Source: Micromonospora sp. MP36
GTDB lineage: Bacteria > Actinomycetota > Actinomycetes > Mycobacteriales > Micromonosporaceae
Reading direction: 5' to 3'
DNA length: 64,000 bases
NCBI RefSeq assembly: GCF_008119785.1
Contig: NZ_VSFA01000024.1
Coordinates: 1-64,000 of the forward strand
Shown piece after piece: positions 16,907 to 26,945 of this stretch; within the stretch, counting starts at the first letter, position 1; every line of letters begins with the position of its first letter. Made by a program: the position numbers and the translations under genes. The notes under the pieces are model-generated. The model made no database searches and was not told the origin of the DNA. It was given only the letters and a program-made list of their open reading frames with translations.

Positions 16907-17560
16907 TCAGCGCAGGCGCAGCTGCTGGCCCGGGAAGATCAGACCCGGGTTGTCGCCGACCACGCGCTCGTTGCGCTCGTAGAGCGCCTGCCAGCCGCCG
17001 GCGAGGTGCTTCGCCTCGGCGATCAGCGACAGCGAGTCACCCGGCTGGACGGTGTAGGTCGCGCCGCCCGACGCCGGCGCGGTACGCCGCTGGCTGCGGG
17101 TGGCCGGCTGGTCGCCGCGGGACGGCCCCTTCTTCGTCACCTTCTTGTGCGGCTTCGGGGAGCCGGCGTCCTTGGTGGAGTAGTGCCTGGTCGAGCCGCC
17201 CTTCTTGCCGCAGACCGGCCAGGCGCCGATGCCCTGTCCGTCGAGGACCTTCTCGGCGACGGCGATCTGCTCGCTGCGGCTGGCCAGGTCGGCGCGGCTG
17301 GCGTACTTCTGGCCGCCGTAGCCGTTCCAGGTGCTCTTCGAGAACTGGAGGCCGCCGTAGTAACCGTTGCCGGTGTTGATGTGCCAGTTTCCGCCGGACT
17401 CGCACTGGGCGATGGCGTCCCAGTTCACGCTGGACGCGCTGGCCGGCGCGGCCGGCCCGAGGATGGCGGCGGCGCCGGTGGCGGCACCGACGACGAGCGC
17501 CCCGACGGCGACGCGACGCTGCGTGGCCCGCCGGTGGCGTGCGACGTATTCAGTTGCCAT
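16907..17560 (-). CDS. Resuscitation-promoting factor-like transglycosylase with LysM domain
   Basis: The 217-residue secreted muralytic protein has a signal peptide at about 1-43. The Rpf/transglycosylase domain (about 44-117) opens with NWDAIAQCESGGNWHINTG, has the catalytic Glu in CESGG, and continues YYGGLQFSKSTWNGYGG to WPVCG. A Lys/Ser/Pro linker follows (about 118-165), then LysM (about 168-217: YTVQPGDSLSLIAEAK, GLIFPGQQLRLR). It should bind and cleave peptidoglycan during growth resumption or spore germination. The start ATG at 17560 has GGAGGAA upstream and lies immediately 3' of a ydaO-type riboswitch; the open frame upstream crosses the riboswitch and is not translated. Confidence 0.92.
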   Translation of the reverse strand: MATEYVARHRRATQRRVAVGALVVGAATGAAAILGPAAPASASSVNWDAIAQCESGGNWHINTGNGYYGGLQFSKSTWNGYGGQKYASRADLASRSEQIAVAEKVLDGQGIGAWPVCGKKGGSTRHYSTKDAGSPKPHKKVTKKGPSRGDQPATRSQRRTAPASGGATYTVQPGDSLSLIAEAKHLAGGWQALYERNERVVGDNPGLIFPGQQLRLR

Positions 17561-17580
17561 GTTGGTTTCCTCCACGCCGA

Positions 17581-17730
17581 CGAGGTGAGCTGTCGGGTTC
17601 GGGCCGAGGAGCCCGGCCGCCGGAAGGGCGGCTTCACCCCGAGGTGTCGAGCACCGAGGAACATGTGGGTCCCCCGCTCCCGCCTGAGGTCCAGTGACCG
17701 ACGGGCCGGCGGCGGGATTAGGCGTTGCCG
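17581..17730 (-). promoter_or_regulatory. ydaO/yuaA c-di-AMP riboswitch ahead of rpf
   Basis: Reading the minus strand, the conserved blocks appear in order: a GCCTAATCC-like start near 17,725; CCTCAGGCGGG (17679-17689) joined to GGAGCGGGGGACCCAC (17665-17680); GGGGTGAAGCCGCCC (17626-17640); and GAACCCGACAGCTCACCTCG (17581-17600). This is the consensus of the c-di-AMP sensing ydaO element that controls rpf and other wall-hydrolase genes in Actinobacteria. High c-di-AMP is expected to switch expression off. Confidence 0.92.
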
Positions 17731-17876
17731 GCCCGTGGTGTCCGCGATCGCGAACGCAGTCGACGTTAGGGACGGATTCGGACGATCGCCCACTTCTTGT
17801 GAAGTTCTTCACCCAGCCGGGCGAAGGCCGCACCGTACGAGTTGCGCGACGTCCACAGGTGCCTTACAAGCGGCCG

Positions 17877-19703
17877 TCAGTAGGTCAGGCCGAAGCCCTG
17901 CGGGAAAAGCGGAACCTGCCCGTCACCGGCGTTGATGGGCTGCTGGTCAACGGAGTTCATCCAGGTCATCGGCAGTTTTCCGGTCGGCGCGTACCCGCCG
18001 AAGAGGACGTCGGCGACGCCGGCGCCCTCGGTGCCGGGCAGCCAGGAGGCGAGCAACGCGGTCCAGTTCGGCAACTCGCCGGCCACGTCCAGCGGCCGAC
18101 CGGAGACCAGCACCACGATCACGGGTACGCCGGCGTTGCGCAGGGTCGCGATGGTGCGCAGGTCCTCCCGGTCCAGACTCATGGCACCCGTACGGTCGCC
18201 CTGGCCCTCGGCGTACGGTGTCTCGCCGACCACGGCGATCGCGGCGCCGTAGCTGCTGTTGATGCCGGTGCCGCGCTGGTTGTAGGTGACCGTCGTGGTC
18301 GGACCGACGGCGGCGCGGATGCCCTGGAGGATGCTGGTGCCGGGGGTGATGTCGCCCGACGAGCCCTGCCAGGAGATGGTCCAGCCACCGCTCTGGTTGC
18401 CGATGTTGTCGGCGTTCTTGCCGGCCACAAAGATCTTGTTGTTGTCCCGGGCCAGCGGCAGGATCCCGGCGGAGTTCTTCAGCAGCACCTGGGACTCGCG
18501 GACGGCCTGCCGGGCGAGCGCCCGGTGCGCCGCGCTGCCAACCGTCGGGGTCCAACTCCGATCCGTGTACGGCCGCTCGAAGAGGCCCAGCTCGAACTTC
18601 TTGGTGAGGATCCGCCGGTTGGCGTCGTCGATCCGGCTCATCGGCACGTGCCCGTTCTGCACCTCGGCGCGGAGGGTGCTGATGAACGTCTTCCAGGCGG
18701 TCGGGACCATGACCATGTCGATGCCGGCGTTGATCGCCGTGGTGACCTCGGCGGCGGTGAAGCCGGCGCTGCCGTCGATCTGGTCGATGCCGTTCCAGTC
18801 GGAGACGACGAAGCCGGAGAAGCCCAGCTCTCCCTTGAGGACAGTGGTGATCAGATACTGGTTGCCGTGCAGCTTCACGCCGTTCCAACTGCTGTAGGAG
18901 ATCATCACCGCGCCGACGCCACGCTGCACCGCCGCCTGGAACGGGGGCAGGTGGACGGTCCGTAGTTCGGCCTCGCTGAGCTGGGTGTTTCCCTGGTCGT
19001 CGCCGCCGGTGGTGCCGCCGTCGCCGATGTAGTGCTTGGCGGTGGCGAGCACCGAGGTGGGCCTCCCGCCGAGGGTGCCCCCCTGCAGGCCGGTGACCAG
19101 GGTGGACATGCTCGACGGCAGGTCGGGGGTCTCACCGAAGGACTCGTAGGTGCGGCCCCAGCGGTCGTTGCGGGCGACGCAGAGGCAGGGCGCGAAGTCC
19201 CAGTCGACGCCGGTGCCGGCGACCTCCTCGGCCACGGCCTGGCCGATCTGCTGCACCAGGGCCGGGTCGCGGCTGGCGCCGAGGCCGATGTTGTGCGGGA
19301 AAATCGTCGCCCCGTACACGTTGTTGTGCCCGTGCACGGCGTCGACGCCATAGATCATCGGAATGGCGAGCGGGGTGGCGAGGGCGGCCCGCTGGAAGCC
19401 GTCGTACATGTCCGCCCAGGCGGTGGCGGTGTTCGGCGTCGGCGCGGAGCCGCCACCGGAGAGGACCGAACCGAGCCGGTAGGTGGTGAGGTCGCTCGCC
19501 GTGACCGAGCCGCGCTCGGCCTGGGTCATCTGGCCGATCTTCTCGTCCAGGGTCATCCGGGAGAGCAGATCGGCGACGCGGGTGGTGACCGGCAGCGTGG
19601 GGTCCTGGTACGGGTAGCCGGCGGCAGCGGCCGGGGCGGGCGCGGCCAGGGCGGTGACCGCGACGACGAGGAGGGCGAGGCCGAGGGGGCGGTGGCGGAT
19701 CAC
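17877..19703 (-). CDS. Secreted glycoside hydrolase family 3 (beta-glucosidase-like)
   Basis: The 608-residue exported enzyme has a signal peptide at about 1-28. The GH3 N-terminal TIM barrel (about 30-375) shows LLSRMTLDEKIGQMTQAERG, YGVDAVHGHNNVYGATIFPH, TAKHYIGDGGTTGG and the nucleophile segment GFVVSDWNGIDQI (Asp near 300). The C-terminal sandwich domain (about 390-608) contains RESQVLLKNSAGILPL, AVVGETPYAEGQGDR and SWLPGTEGAGVADVLFGGY. Expected activity is release of glucose from beta-glucans or cello-oligosaccharides outside the cell. No C-terminal FnIII domain is present. GTG 19703 is preceded by AAAGGAG. Divergent from the LLM-hemerythrin gene. Confidence 0.93.
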   Translation of the reverse strand: MIRHRPLGLALLVVAVTALAAPAPAAAAGYPYQDPTLPVTTRVADLLSRMTLDEKIGQMTQAERGSVTASDLTTYRLGSVLSGGGSAPTPNTATAWADMYDGFQRAALATPLAIPMIYGVDAVHGHNNVYGATIFPHNIGLGASRDPALVQQIGQAVAEEVAGTGVDWDFAPCLCVARNDRWGRTYESFGETPDLPSSMSTLVTGLQGGTLGGRPTSVLATAKHYIGDGGTTGGDDQGNTQLSEAELRTVHLPPFQAAVQRGVGAVMISYSSWNGVKLHGNQYLITTVLKGELGFSGFVVSDWNGIDQIDGSAGFTAAEVTTAINAGIDMVMVPTAWKTFISTLRAEVQNGHVPMSRIDDANRRILTKKFELGLFERPYTDRSWTPTVGSAAHRALARQAVRESQVLLKNSAGILPLARDNNKIFVAGKNADNIGNQSGGWTISWQGSSGDITPGTSILQGIRAAVGPTTTVTYNQRGTGINSSYGAAIAVVGETPYAEGQGDRTGAMSLDREDLRTIATLRNAGVPVIVVLVSGRPLDVAGELPNWTALLASWLPGTEGAGVADVLFGGYAPTGKLPMTWMNSVDQQPINAGDGQVPLFPQGFGLTY

Positions 19704-19721
19704 GGGTCGCTCCTTTCGAAG

Positions 19722-19740
19722 GAACGTGAAGGCCGTTCAC
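19722..19740 (-). promoter_or_regulatory. Small inverted repeat upstream of GH3
   Basis: GTGAA-N5-TTCAC (19726-19740), overlapping GAACG/CGTTC (19722-19738), lies 19-37 bases upstream of the GH3 start. It could be a sugar-regulator site. It does not match the CebR operator pattern that I know. Confidence 0.3.
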
Positions 19741-19898
19741 CAGAACCCTAGGCCAGCGAGACATTGATCAACACCACTGCGTTCGTCACCCTGCGCGAAA
19801 AGTCCTCGCGGTTGCCGGAGCGGGCGCGCGCCGCCCCGGCACCGACTACGGTGGCGAGGTCCGGCACGGTCGCCGGGCCCGGGCGCAGGCGGAGAGAA

Positions 19899-21467
19899 AT
19901 GACTGACTACGGACACGAGCTGGCCTTCGGCGGCTTCCTCACCCCCACCGCCGGCCAGTTCGCGCAGGTGGTGTCGCTGGCCAAGCTCTGCGAGCAGGTC
20001 AACCTGGACCTGGTCACGTTCCAGGACCACCCCTACCAGCCGGGCTTCCTGGACACCTGGACGCTGATGTCCTACCTGGCCGCGGCGACCAGCCGGATCC
20101 GGTTGGCCGGCAACGTGCTCAACCTGCCCCTGCGCCAGCCGGTGGTGCTGGCGCGCAGCGTGGCCAGCCTGGACCTGCTCACCGGCGGCCGGGTCGAGCT
20201 GGGTCTCGGCGCGGGGGCGTTCTGGGAGGCGATCGAGGCGGTCGGCGGTCGGCGGCTCAGCCCCGGCAAGGCCGTGGACGCCCTGGACGAGGCGATCCGG
20301 GTGATCCGCGAGGTCTGGGACGCCGGGCGGCGGGACATGGTCCGGGTCGACGGCGCGTACTACCGGGTGGTCGGGGCGAAACGGGGACCGGCGCCGGCCC
20401 ACCCGGTGGAGATCTGGGTCGGCGCGTACAAGCCCCGGATGCTGCGGCTGGTGGGGCGGGCGGCGGACGGCTGGCTGCCGTCGCTGTCGTACCTGCCCAA
20501 GGGGTCGGCCGAGCTGCCGGGGCTGAACACGCTGATCGACGAGGGCGCCGAGGCCACCGGACGGGACCCCCGGTCGGTCCGCCGGCTGCTGAACATCAAC
20601 GGCCGGTTCACCCGCTCCTCCACCGACTTCCTCGCCGGGCCACCGGAGCAGTGGGTGGAGGAACTGGCCGGACTGGCGCTGGACCACGGCATCTCCACCT
20701 TCATCCTGGGCGCCGACGACCCCACCGCCATCCAACTCTTCGCCCGGGAGGTGGCGCCCGCGCTGCGCGAGCTGGTCGCCGCGGAGCGCGCCGAGCCGGG
20801 CACCCGGGCCAGCGCGGTGGCGGAACAACGCGAGGCGATCGAGGCCGGCGGGTCGACCACGCTCACGGTCACCCCCACCCCCGACCCGGGGGTACGGCTG
20901 ACCGACCACCAGCTGTGGGACGAGTCCACCCGCCCGGTCGCCCCGCCGGCGCCGGCCGGGCACGTCTACCCCCCGCACGGGCAGGCCGTCGGCGCGCACC
21001 TCGTCGACGTGCACGACCACCTGCGCCAGGAGTTGGCACAGGTGCGCGACCTGCTGGAACAGGTCAAGCGGGGGGTGGTCTCGGCCGGTGCCGCCCGGGC
21101 CGTGCTCAACCAGATGACTATGCGGCAGAACAACTGGACGCTGGGGGCATACTGCGCCGCGTACTGCACGGTGGTCACCCAGCACCACGGGCTGGAGGAC
21201 AACTCGATCTTCCCGCACCTGCGGCGGTCCGACCCCGGGCTGGGCCCGGTGCTGGACCGGCTGGAGGCGGAGCACGTGGTGATCCACGATGTCGTGGAGG
21301 GCGTGGACCGGGCTCTGGTCGACCTGATCCGCAACCCGGGCGACTTCACCGAGGTCCAGAAGGCGGTGGACATCCTCACCGACACCCTGCTGTCGCACCT
21401 GTCGTACGAGGAGCAGAACATCGTCGAGCCACTGGCCCGCCACGGCTTCTACGCCGGCCAGATCTGA
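19899..21467 (+). CDS. LLM-class flavin oxidoreductase fused to a hemerythrin-like domain
   Basis: The 522-residue cytoplasmic protein combines two domains. N-terminal luciferase-like monooxygenase barrel (about 1-290): LAFGGFLTPTAGQFAQVV, LVTFQDHPYQPGFLDTW, SLDLLTGGRVELGLGAGAFW, HPVEIWVGAYKPRMLRLVGR. C-terminal hemerythrin four-helix bundle (about 355-522) with the His/Glu iron-ligand pattern: LVDVHDHLRQEL, VVTQHHGLEDNSIFPHL, EAEHVVIHDVVEGV and HLSYEEQNIVEPL. Such LLM enzymes use FMN or F420. The di-iron domain may sense or deliver oxygen, or use NO or peroxide; this is inference. ATG 19899 has GGAGAG six bases upstream; the frame begins earlier (19764) but without support. Confidence 0.88.
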   Translation: MTDYGHELAFGGFLTPTAGQFAQVVSLAKLCEQVNLDLVTFQDHPYQPGFLDTWTLMSYLAAATSRIRLAGNVLNLPLRQPVVLARSVASLDLLTGGRVELGLGAGAFWEAIEAVGGRRLSPGKAVDALDEAIRVIREVWDAGRRDMVRVDGAYYRVVGAKRGPAPAHPVEIWVGAYKPRMLRLVGRAADGWLPSLSYLPKGSAELPGLNTLIDEGAEATGRDPRSVRRLLNINGRFTRSSTDFLAGPPEQWVEELAGLALDHGISTFILGADDPTAIQLFAREVAPALRELVAAERAEPGTRASAVAEQREAIEAGGSTTLTVTPTPDPGVRLTDHQLWDESTRPVAPPAPAGHVYPPHGQAVGAHLVDVHDHLRQELAQVRDLLEQVKRGVVSAGAARAVLNQMTMRQNNWTLGAYCAAYCTVVTQHHGLEDNSIFPHLRRSDPGLGPVLDRLEAEHVVIHDVVEGVDRALVDLIRNPGDFTEVQKAVDILTDTLLSHLSYEEQNIVEPLARHGFYAGQI

Positions 21468-21588
21468 CCGCCGGCGGCCGCCGCCACGGGGCCACCACGG
21501 GGCCGTCGGCCATCCCAACCACTGACCAATTTTCGCGTTAGCGCAGGTCAGAGGGGCCGAGCTACGGTGGGCGGCAGAGGTGATGGCA

Positions 21589-22596
21589 ATGGTCACGATC
21601 TATGTCGACCTGTCCTACCACGACTGGGACCGGGTGAAGGGCGAGTTCGACTGGGGGGCCGTCCGCCGGGCCACCTCCCCGGTCCTGTGCCTGCGGGCCA
21701 CCTACGGCGATCCGCAGGGCTATCACCCGCCCAGCCCCCACGTCAGCGAGATGGCGCACGGTGCGGCCAGCGCCGGCTTCGACGTGATCGGCGGCTACCA
21801 CAACCTGATCCGGGGCGATCAGGCCAGCACCAACCGGCAGGTCGACTTTCTGCGGAGCACGCTCGACGGGATCGGTGCGGTGTGGGCGATGGTCGACGTC
21901 GAGCGCTACCCGGAGTTGGTCGCCAACGGACTCTGGCCGCGCTGGGACGACGTACGCCGGTTCGTGGACCGCTGGCACGCCGTCGACCAGCGGGTGCTGG
22001 CGATCTACCTGCCGAAGTGGAACTGGGACGGGAACCTCGGCCGGCCCGACCTCCGGCCGCTCAACGCACCCCTGGTCGCCAGCGACTACGGCAGCAACCC
22101 CACCGGCGCGCCCGCTGCCGTCTACGCGCAAGGTGGTGGGGACGGCGGCCCGGGCTGGGCCGCGTACGGCGGGGTGACCCCGTCGATCTGGCAGTACGGG
22201 TCGAACGTCGCCTGCCCCGGCGCGTCCGGACAGACCGACTGCAACGCATACCGTGGCACGCTCGCCCAGCTGCGGGCCCTGTTGACGAAGGACGACACCA
22301 TGACCCCCGCCGAATTCTCCGCGATCCTGTCCGACCCGGCTGTCGCCGCGAAGATGCGCGCGCTGCCCTGGCAGTACATCGGTGGCGGCATCCCCGCGGG
22401 CATGTCGACGCTGAACGTGCTCAACGACCTCTACCAGACCACCCATGCCGCCCCGACCGCCGCCGCGATCGCCGCGGCGACCGTGCAGGCGCTCGGTGGG
22501 CAGGCCCCGGCCGACGCCGCCGCCGCCATCGTGGCCGCGATCGGCAAGGACCGGGCGGCGGCACTCGCCGCGGCCCTCACCGCGGCCACCCAGTAG
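21589..22596 (+). CDS. GH25-like (lysozyme/endolysin-type) protein
   Basis: The roughly 335-residue protein is similar to GH25-type or DUF1906-type TIM barrels: IYVDLSYHDWDRVKGEFDWG, PVLCLRATYGDPQGYHPPSP, GYHNLIRGDQASTNRQVDF, WAMVDVERYPEL (acidic catalytic pair) and PSIWQYGSNVACPG. The C-terminal 90 residues are Ala-rich with a PADAAAAIVAAIGKD segment. There is no signal peptide, as in phage endolysins or intracellular relatives. Possible starts are GTG 21580, ATG 21583 and ATG 21589; the last is used because AGAGG then has normal spacing. It may act on peptidoglycan after release by another route. No phage genes surround it. Confidence 0.7.
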   Translation: MVTIYVDLSYHDWDRVKGEFDWGAVRRATSPVLCLRATYGDPQGYHPPSPHVSEMAHGAASAGFDVIGGYHNLIRGDQASTNRQVDFLRSTLDGIGAVWAMVDVERYPELVANGLWPRWDDVRRFVDRWHAVDQRVLAIYLPKWNWDGNLGRPDLRPLNAPLVASDYGSNPTGAPAAVYAQGGGDGGPGWAAYGGVTPSIWQYGSNVACPGASGQTDCNAYRGTLAQLRALLTKDDTMTPAEFSAILSDPAVAAKMRALPWQYIGGGIPAGMSTLNVLNDLYQTTHAAPTAAAIAAATVQALGGQAPADAAAAIVAAIGKDRAAALAAALTAATQ

Positions 22597-22609
22597 CGAC
22601 GGCGGTGGT

Positions 22610-22647
22610 CTCCGTCGGCCGCGACGTGGCTGCCGCGGCCGACGGAG
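22610..22647. terminator. Bidirectional terminator between GH25-like gene and htpG
   Basis: CTCCGTCGGCCGCG (22610-22623) pairs perfectly with CGCGGCCGACGGAG (22634-22647), between convergent stops at 22596 and 22658. Confidence 0.85.
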
Positions 22648-22657
22648 GCGGCGGGCG

Positions 22658-24550
<1,893 letters not shown>

Positions 24551-24635
24551 ACCGACTCCCTTCCATGTCGCGGGCCTTCCGGCGGAAAGGATACGAGGCG
24601 TGCGCATCCGGCCACCGCAGGGTGGCGGGTTCGGT

Positions 24636-24679
24636 CTGGTCCAACCAGTTGACGGGTTGATGTGTCGGGGACCACACTG
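24636..24679 (+). promoter_or_regulatory. FadR-type operator and probable leaderless promoter of the GntR operon
   Basis: TGGTCCAACCA (24637-24647) fits the TNGTNNNACNA operator of FadR-subfamily GntR regulators and extends to the palindrome CTGGTCCAACCAG (24636-24648). It abuts a -35-like TTGACG (24649-24654). A weak -10-like CACACT (24674-24679) would place transcription start at or near the ATG at 24685, giving a leaderless mRNA. Autoregulation is likely. Confidence 0.6.
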
Positions 24680-24684
24680 CTGCC

Positions 24685-25410
24685 ATGGCCTTCGCCCCCG
24701 TGCCCCGCGCCTCGGTCTCCGACCACGTCTTCGGCCAGCTCCGCGACGCCATCGTCAGCGGCCGGTACCGGCCGGGGGAGACGCTGCCCGGCGAACGCGA
24801 GCTGGCCACCGCCTTCGAGGTCAACCGGCACGCCGTCCGGGAGGCACTGCGCCGGCTCCAGCAGCTCGGCCTGCTCCGGGTCAGCCAGGGCGGCGCGACC
24901 CGGGTGCTCGACTGGCGGGTGCACGCCGGGCTGGACCTGGCGCTGTCGCTGGCCCGCTCGGGCGACGTACTCCCGGTCGAGACGCTGGTCCGCGACATGC
25001 TGGAGATGCGGGCCTGCGTCGGGATCGACGCGGCCCGGCTCTGCGCCGAGCGCGGTGACCCGGCGATCACCGCCGAAGTGGTGCGGGCCGCCGAGGAGTA
25101 CGCGGTGCTCGCTCCCGACCTGCCCCGGATGCACGAGGCCGACATCGCCATGTGGCGGCTGATCGTCACCGGCTCCGGCAACACCGCCTACCTGCTGGCC
25201 TTCAACAGCCTGGTGGCCGGCGCGCTCGCGGTGAACGACGTGCCGCTGGACGGCCGGGCCGCCGAGCTGCTCGACGTCGCCGGCCACCGCCGGCTGGCCG
25301 CCGCCATCGCGGCCGGCCAGGGCGCGGCCGCCGCCCGGCACGCCCGGGCCCTGCTGACCGCCCCGGTCACCACCCCCACCACCCCGTCCGAAAAGGAAGC
25401 CCGAGCATGA
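24685..25410 (+). CDS. GntR-family (FadR subfamily) transcriptional regulator
   Basis: The 241-residue repressor-type regulator has a winged helix (about 8-75: SDHVFGQLRDAIVSGRYRPG, ELATAFEVNRHAVREALRRL, LGLLRVSQGGATRVLD) and an FCD ligand domain (about 95-225: DMLEMRACVGIDAARLCAER, MHEADIAMWRLIVTGSGNTA). FCD domains bind organic acids, fatty acyl or related ligands, often through a metal. The downstream hydroxylase and lysoplasmalogenase suggest a lipid-derived ligand (inference). Its TGA overlaps the ATG of the next gene. A palindromic FadR-type site lies 37 bases upstream of the start, so autoregulation is likely. Confidence 0.9.
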   Translation: MAFAPVPRASVSDHVFGQLRDAIVSGRYRPGETLPGERELATAFEVNRHAVREALRRLQQLGLLRVSQGGATRVLDWRVHAGLDLALSLARSGDVLPVETLVRDMLEMRACVGIDAARLCAERGDPAITAEVVRAAEEYAVLAPDLPRMHEADIAMWRLIVTGSGNTAYLLAFNSLVAGALAVNDVPLDGRAAELLDVAGHRRLAAAIAAGQGAAAARHARALLTAPVTTPTTPSEKEARA

Positions 25411-26234
25411 TCCCCGCCGTGCTCTACGCCGTCCCGGCGTTCCTGCTGCTGATCATCATCGAAGCGGTCTCCTATTGGCTCCTGCCCGACGACGACGAAC
25501 GCGGCTACGAGCTGCGCGACACCACCACCAGCCTCTCCATGGGCCTGGGCAGCGTGCTCATCGGCGTGCCGTGGAAGCTGGTCACCGCCGGCGTCTACGC
25601 GGCGCTGTGGCTCGTCGCGCCGATCCACCTCTCCCCGACCCACTGGTCGACCTGGGTGCTGCTGTTCTTCGCCGACGACCTCGCCTACTACTGGTTCCAC
25701 CGGCTGCACCACGAAGTACGCGTGTTCTGGGCCAGCCACGTGGTCCACCACTCCAGCGTCTACTTCAACCTCTCCACCGCGCTGCGGCAGAGCTGGACGC
25801 CGATGACCTCGCTGCCGTTCTGGCTGCCCCTGGCGCTGCTCGGCGTACCGCCGTGGATGATCTTCCTGCAGCAGTCGATCAGCCTGCTCTACCAGTTCTT
25901 CCTGCACACCGAGCGGATCAACGTCCTGCCCCCGCCGATCGAACTGGTCTTCAACACCCCGTCGCACCACCGCGTCCACCACGGCGCCAACACCGAATAC
26001 CTGGACCGCAACTACGCCGGCATCCTGATCGTCTGGGACCGGCTCTTCGGCACCTTCGAGCCGGAACGGGCCGCGGTCCGGTACGGGCTCACCAAGAACA
26101 TCAACACCTACAACCCGCTGCGGGTGGCCACCCACGAGTTCGCCGCGATCTGGGCCGACGCCCGGGCCGCCCGCAGCTGGCGGGACCGGCTCGGCTACGT
26201 CTTCGGCCGACCCGGCTGGCAGCCGGCCCGGTGA
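25407..26234 (+). CDS. Sterol desaturase / fatty acid hydroxylase superfamily protein
   Basis: The 275-residue integral membrane di-iron enzyme has hydrophobic segments at about 3-25, 45-70, 80-95 and 130-170. The histidine boxes of the family are DLAYYWFHRLHHEVRVFWASH, SHVVHHSSVYFN and, near the C-terminus, NTPSHHRVHHGANTEYLDRN. The family covers C-4 and C-5 sterol oxidases, carotenoid hydroxylases and alkylglycerol monooxygenase, which cleaves ether lipids. The start ATG overlaps the upstream TGA (ATGA) and the stop overlaps the GTG of the next gene. The partner lysoplasmalogenase favours an ether-lipid or plasmalogen substrate, but this is inference. Confidence 0.9.
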   Translation: MIPAVLYAVPAFLLLIIIEAVSYWLLPDDDERGYELRDTTTSLSMGLGSVLIGVPWKLVTAGVYAALWLVAPIHLSPTHWSTWVLLFFADDLAYYWFHRLHHEVRVFWASHVVHHSSVYFNLSTALRQSWTPMTSLPFWLPLALLGVPPWMIFLQQSISLLYQFFLHTERINVLPPPIELVFNTPSHHRVHHGANTEYLDRNYAGILIVWDRLFGTFEPERAAVRYGLTKNINTYNPLRVATHEFAAIWADARAARSWRDRLGYVFGRPGWQPAR

Positions 26235-26875
26235 GGCGCCCCTGGCTGCTCCTGTTCGGGGCCGTCGCCGCGATCGAGCTGGCCGGCGTCGCGGTCGACT
26301 CCACCGCGATCCAGTGGCTGACCAAGCCGCTGCTGGCGCCGCTGCTGCTGGCGTACCTGTGGGACCGGCGGCGACGGGTGGACCCGGTGGCGGTCGGGCT
26401 GGTCGCCGCCACCGCCGGGGACGTGGCCCTGCTGGTGCCGGGACAGGCCGCGTTCCTGGCCGGCATGGGCTGCTTCCTGGTCACCCAGCTGGCGTTCCTC
26501 ACCGCGTTCGTCCGGCACCGCCGGCCGCCGGCCCCGGCGATGCTGGCGTACGTGGCGCTCTGGGCGGTCGCCAACGCGCTGCTCTGGGGCGCGCTGGGAC
26601 CGCTGCGGCTGCCCGTGCTCGGCTACAGCCTGGCGCTGTCCCTGATGGCCGCCGCCGCGACCGGGGTGTCCCGGCGGGTGGCGGCCGGCGGGGCGCTCTT
26701 CCTCGGCTCGGACCTGCTGATCGGGCTCGACGCGGCCGGCGTCCACCTGCCCGGGCACGGTCTGCTGGTGATGACGACCTACATCGCCGCGCTGCTGCTC
26801 ATCACCACGGGCTGGGCGGCGGCTCCGACCACCGCCGACCGCCACCCGTCCGCGATCGGGCCAGCCCTGGCTTGA
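26231..26875 (+). CDS. Lysoplasmalogenase (YhhN/TMEM86 family)
   Basis: The polytopic membrane protein (214 residues, about eight hydrophobic segments) has family motifs: TKPLLAPLLLAYLW in the second segment, VAATAGDVALLVPGQAAFLAGMGCFLVTQLAF (residues about 56-87) and GGALFLGSDLLIGLD, followed by LLVMTTYIAALLLIT. The conserved acidic residues of the family, in the AGDV and GSDLLIGLD segments, are present. YhhN/TMEM86 enzymes hydrolyse the vinyl-ether bond of lysoplasmalogens. GTG 26231 overlaps the stop of the hydroxylase gene (GTGA), so the three genes form one translationally coupled operon. A palindrome and a convergent TetR gene follow. Confidence 0.88.
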   Translation: MRRPWLLLFGAVAAIELAGVAVDSTAIQWLTKPLLAPLLLAYLWDRRRRVDPVAVGLVAATAGDVALLVPGQAAFLAGMGCFLVTQLAFLTAFVRHRRPPAPAMLAYVALWAVANALLWGALGPLRLPVLGYSLALSLMAAAATGVSRRVAAGGALFLGSDLLIGLDAAGVHLPGHGLLVMTTYIAALLLITTGWAAAPTTADRHPSAIGPALA

Positions 26876-26885
26876 TCCACTCCAC

Positions 26886-26927
26886 GTCGCGCAGGTGGCG
26901 GTGTCCACGCCGGACGGATACCGCCAC
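26886..26927. repeat. Palindromic repeat between convergent genes (copy 1)
   Basis: GTGGCGGTGTCC (26895-26906) pairs with GGATACCGCCAC (26916-26927), one mismatch, preceded by GTCGCGCAG. It is a degenerate relative of the palindrome at 32076-32129. It sits between convergent stops at 26875 and 26946 and is probably a bidirectional terminator. Confidence 0.6.
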
Positions 26928-26945
26928 ATCCCGTATCTTGCGTGC

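Noticed and set aside
21589..22596. Prophage endolysin with a surrounding prophage
   Set aside because: No holin, structural, integrase or attachment sequences are found near the GH25-like gene.
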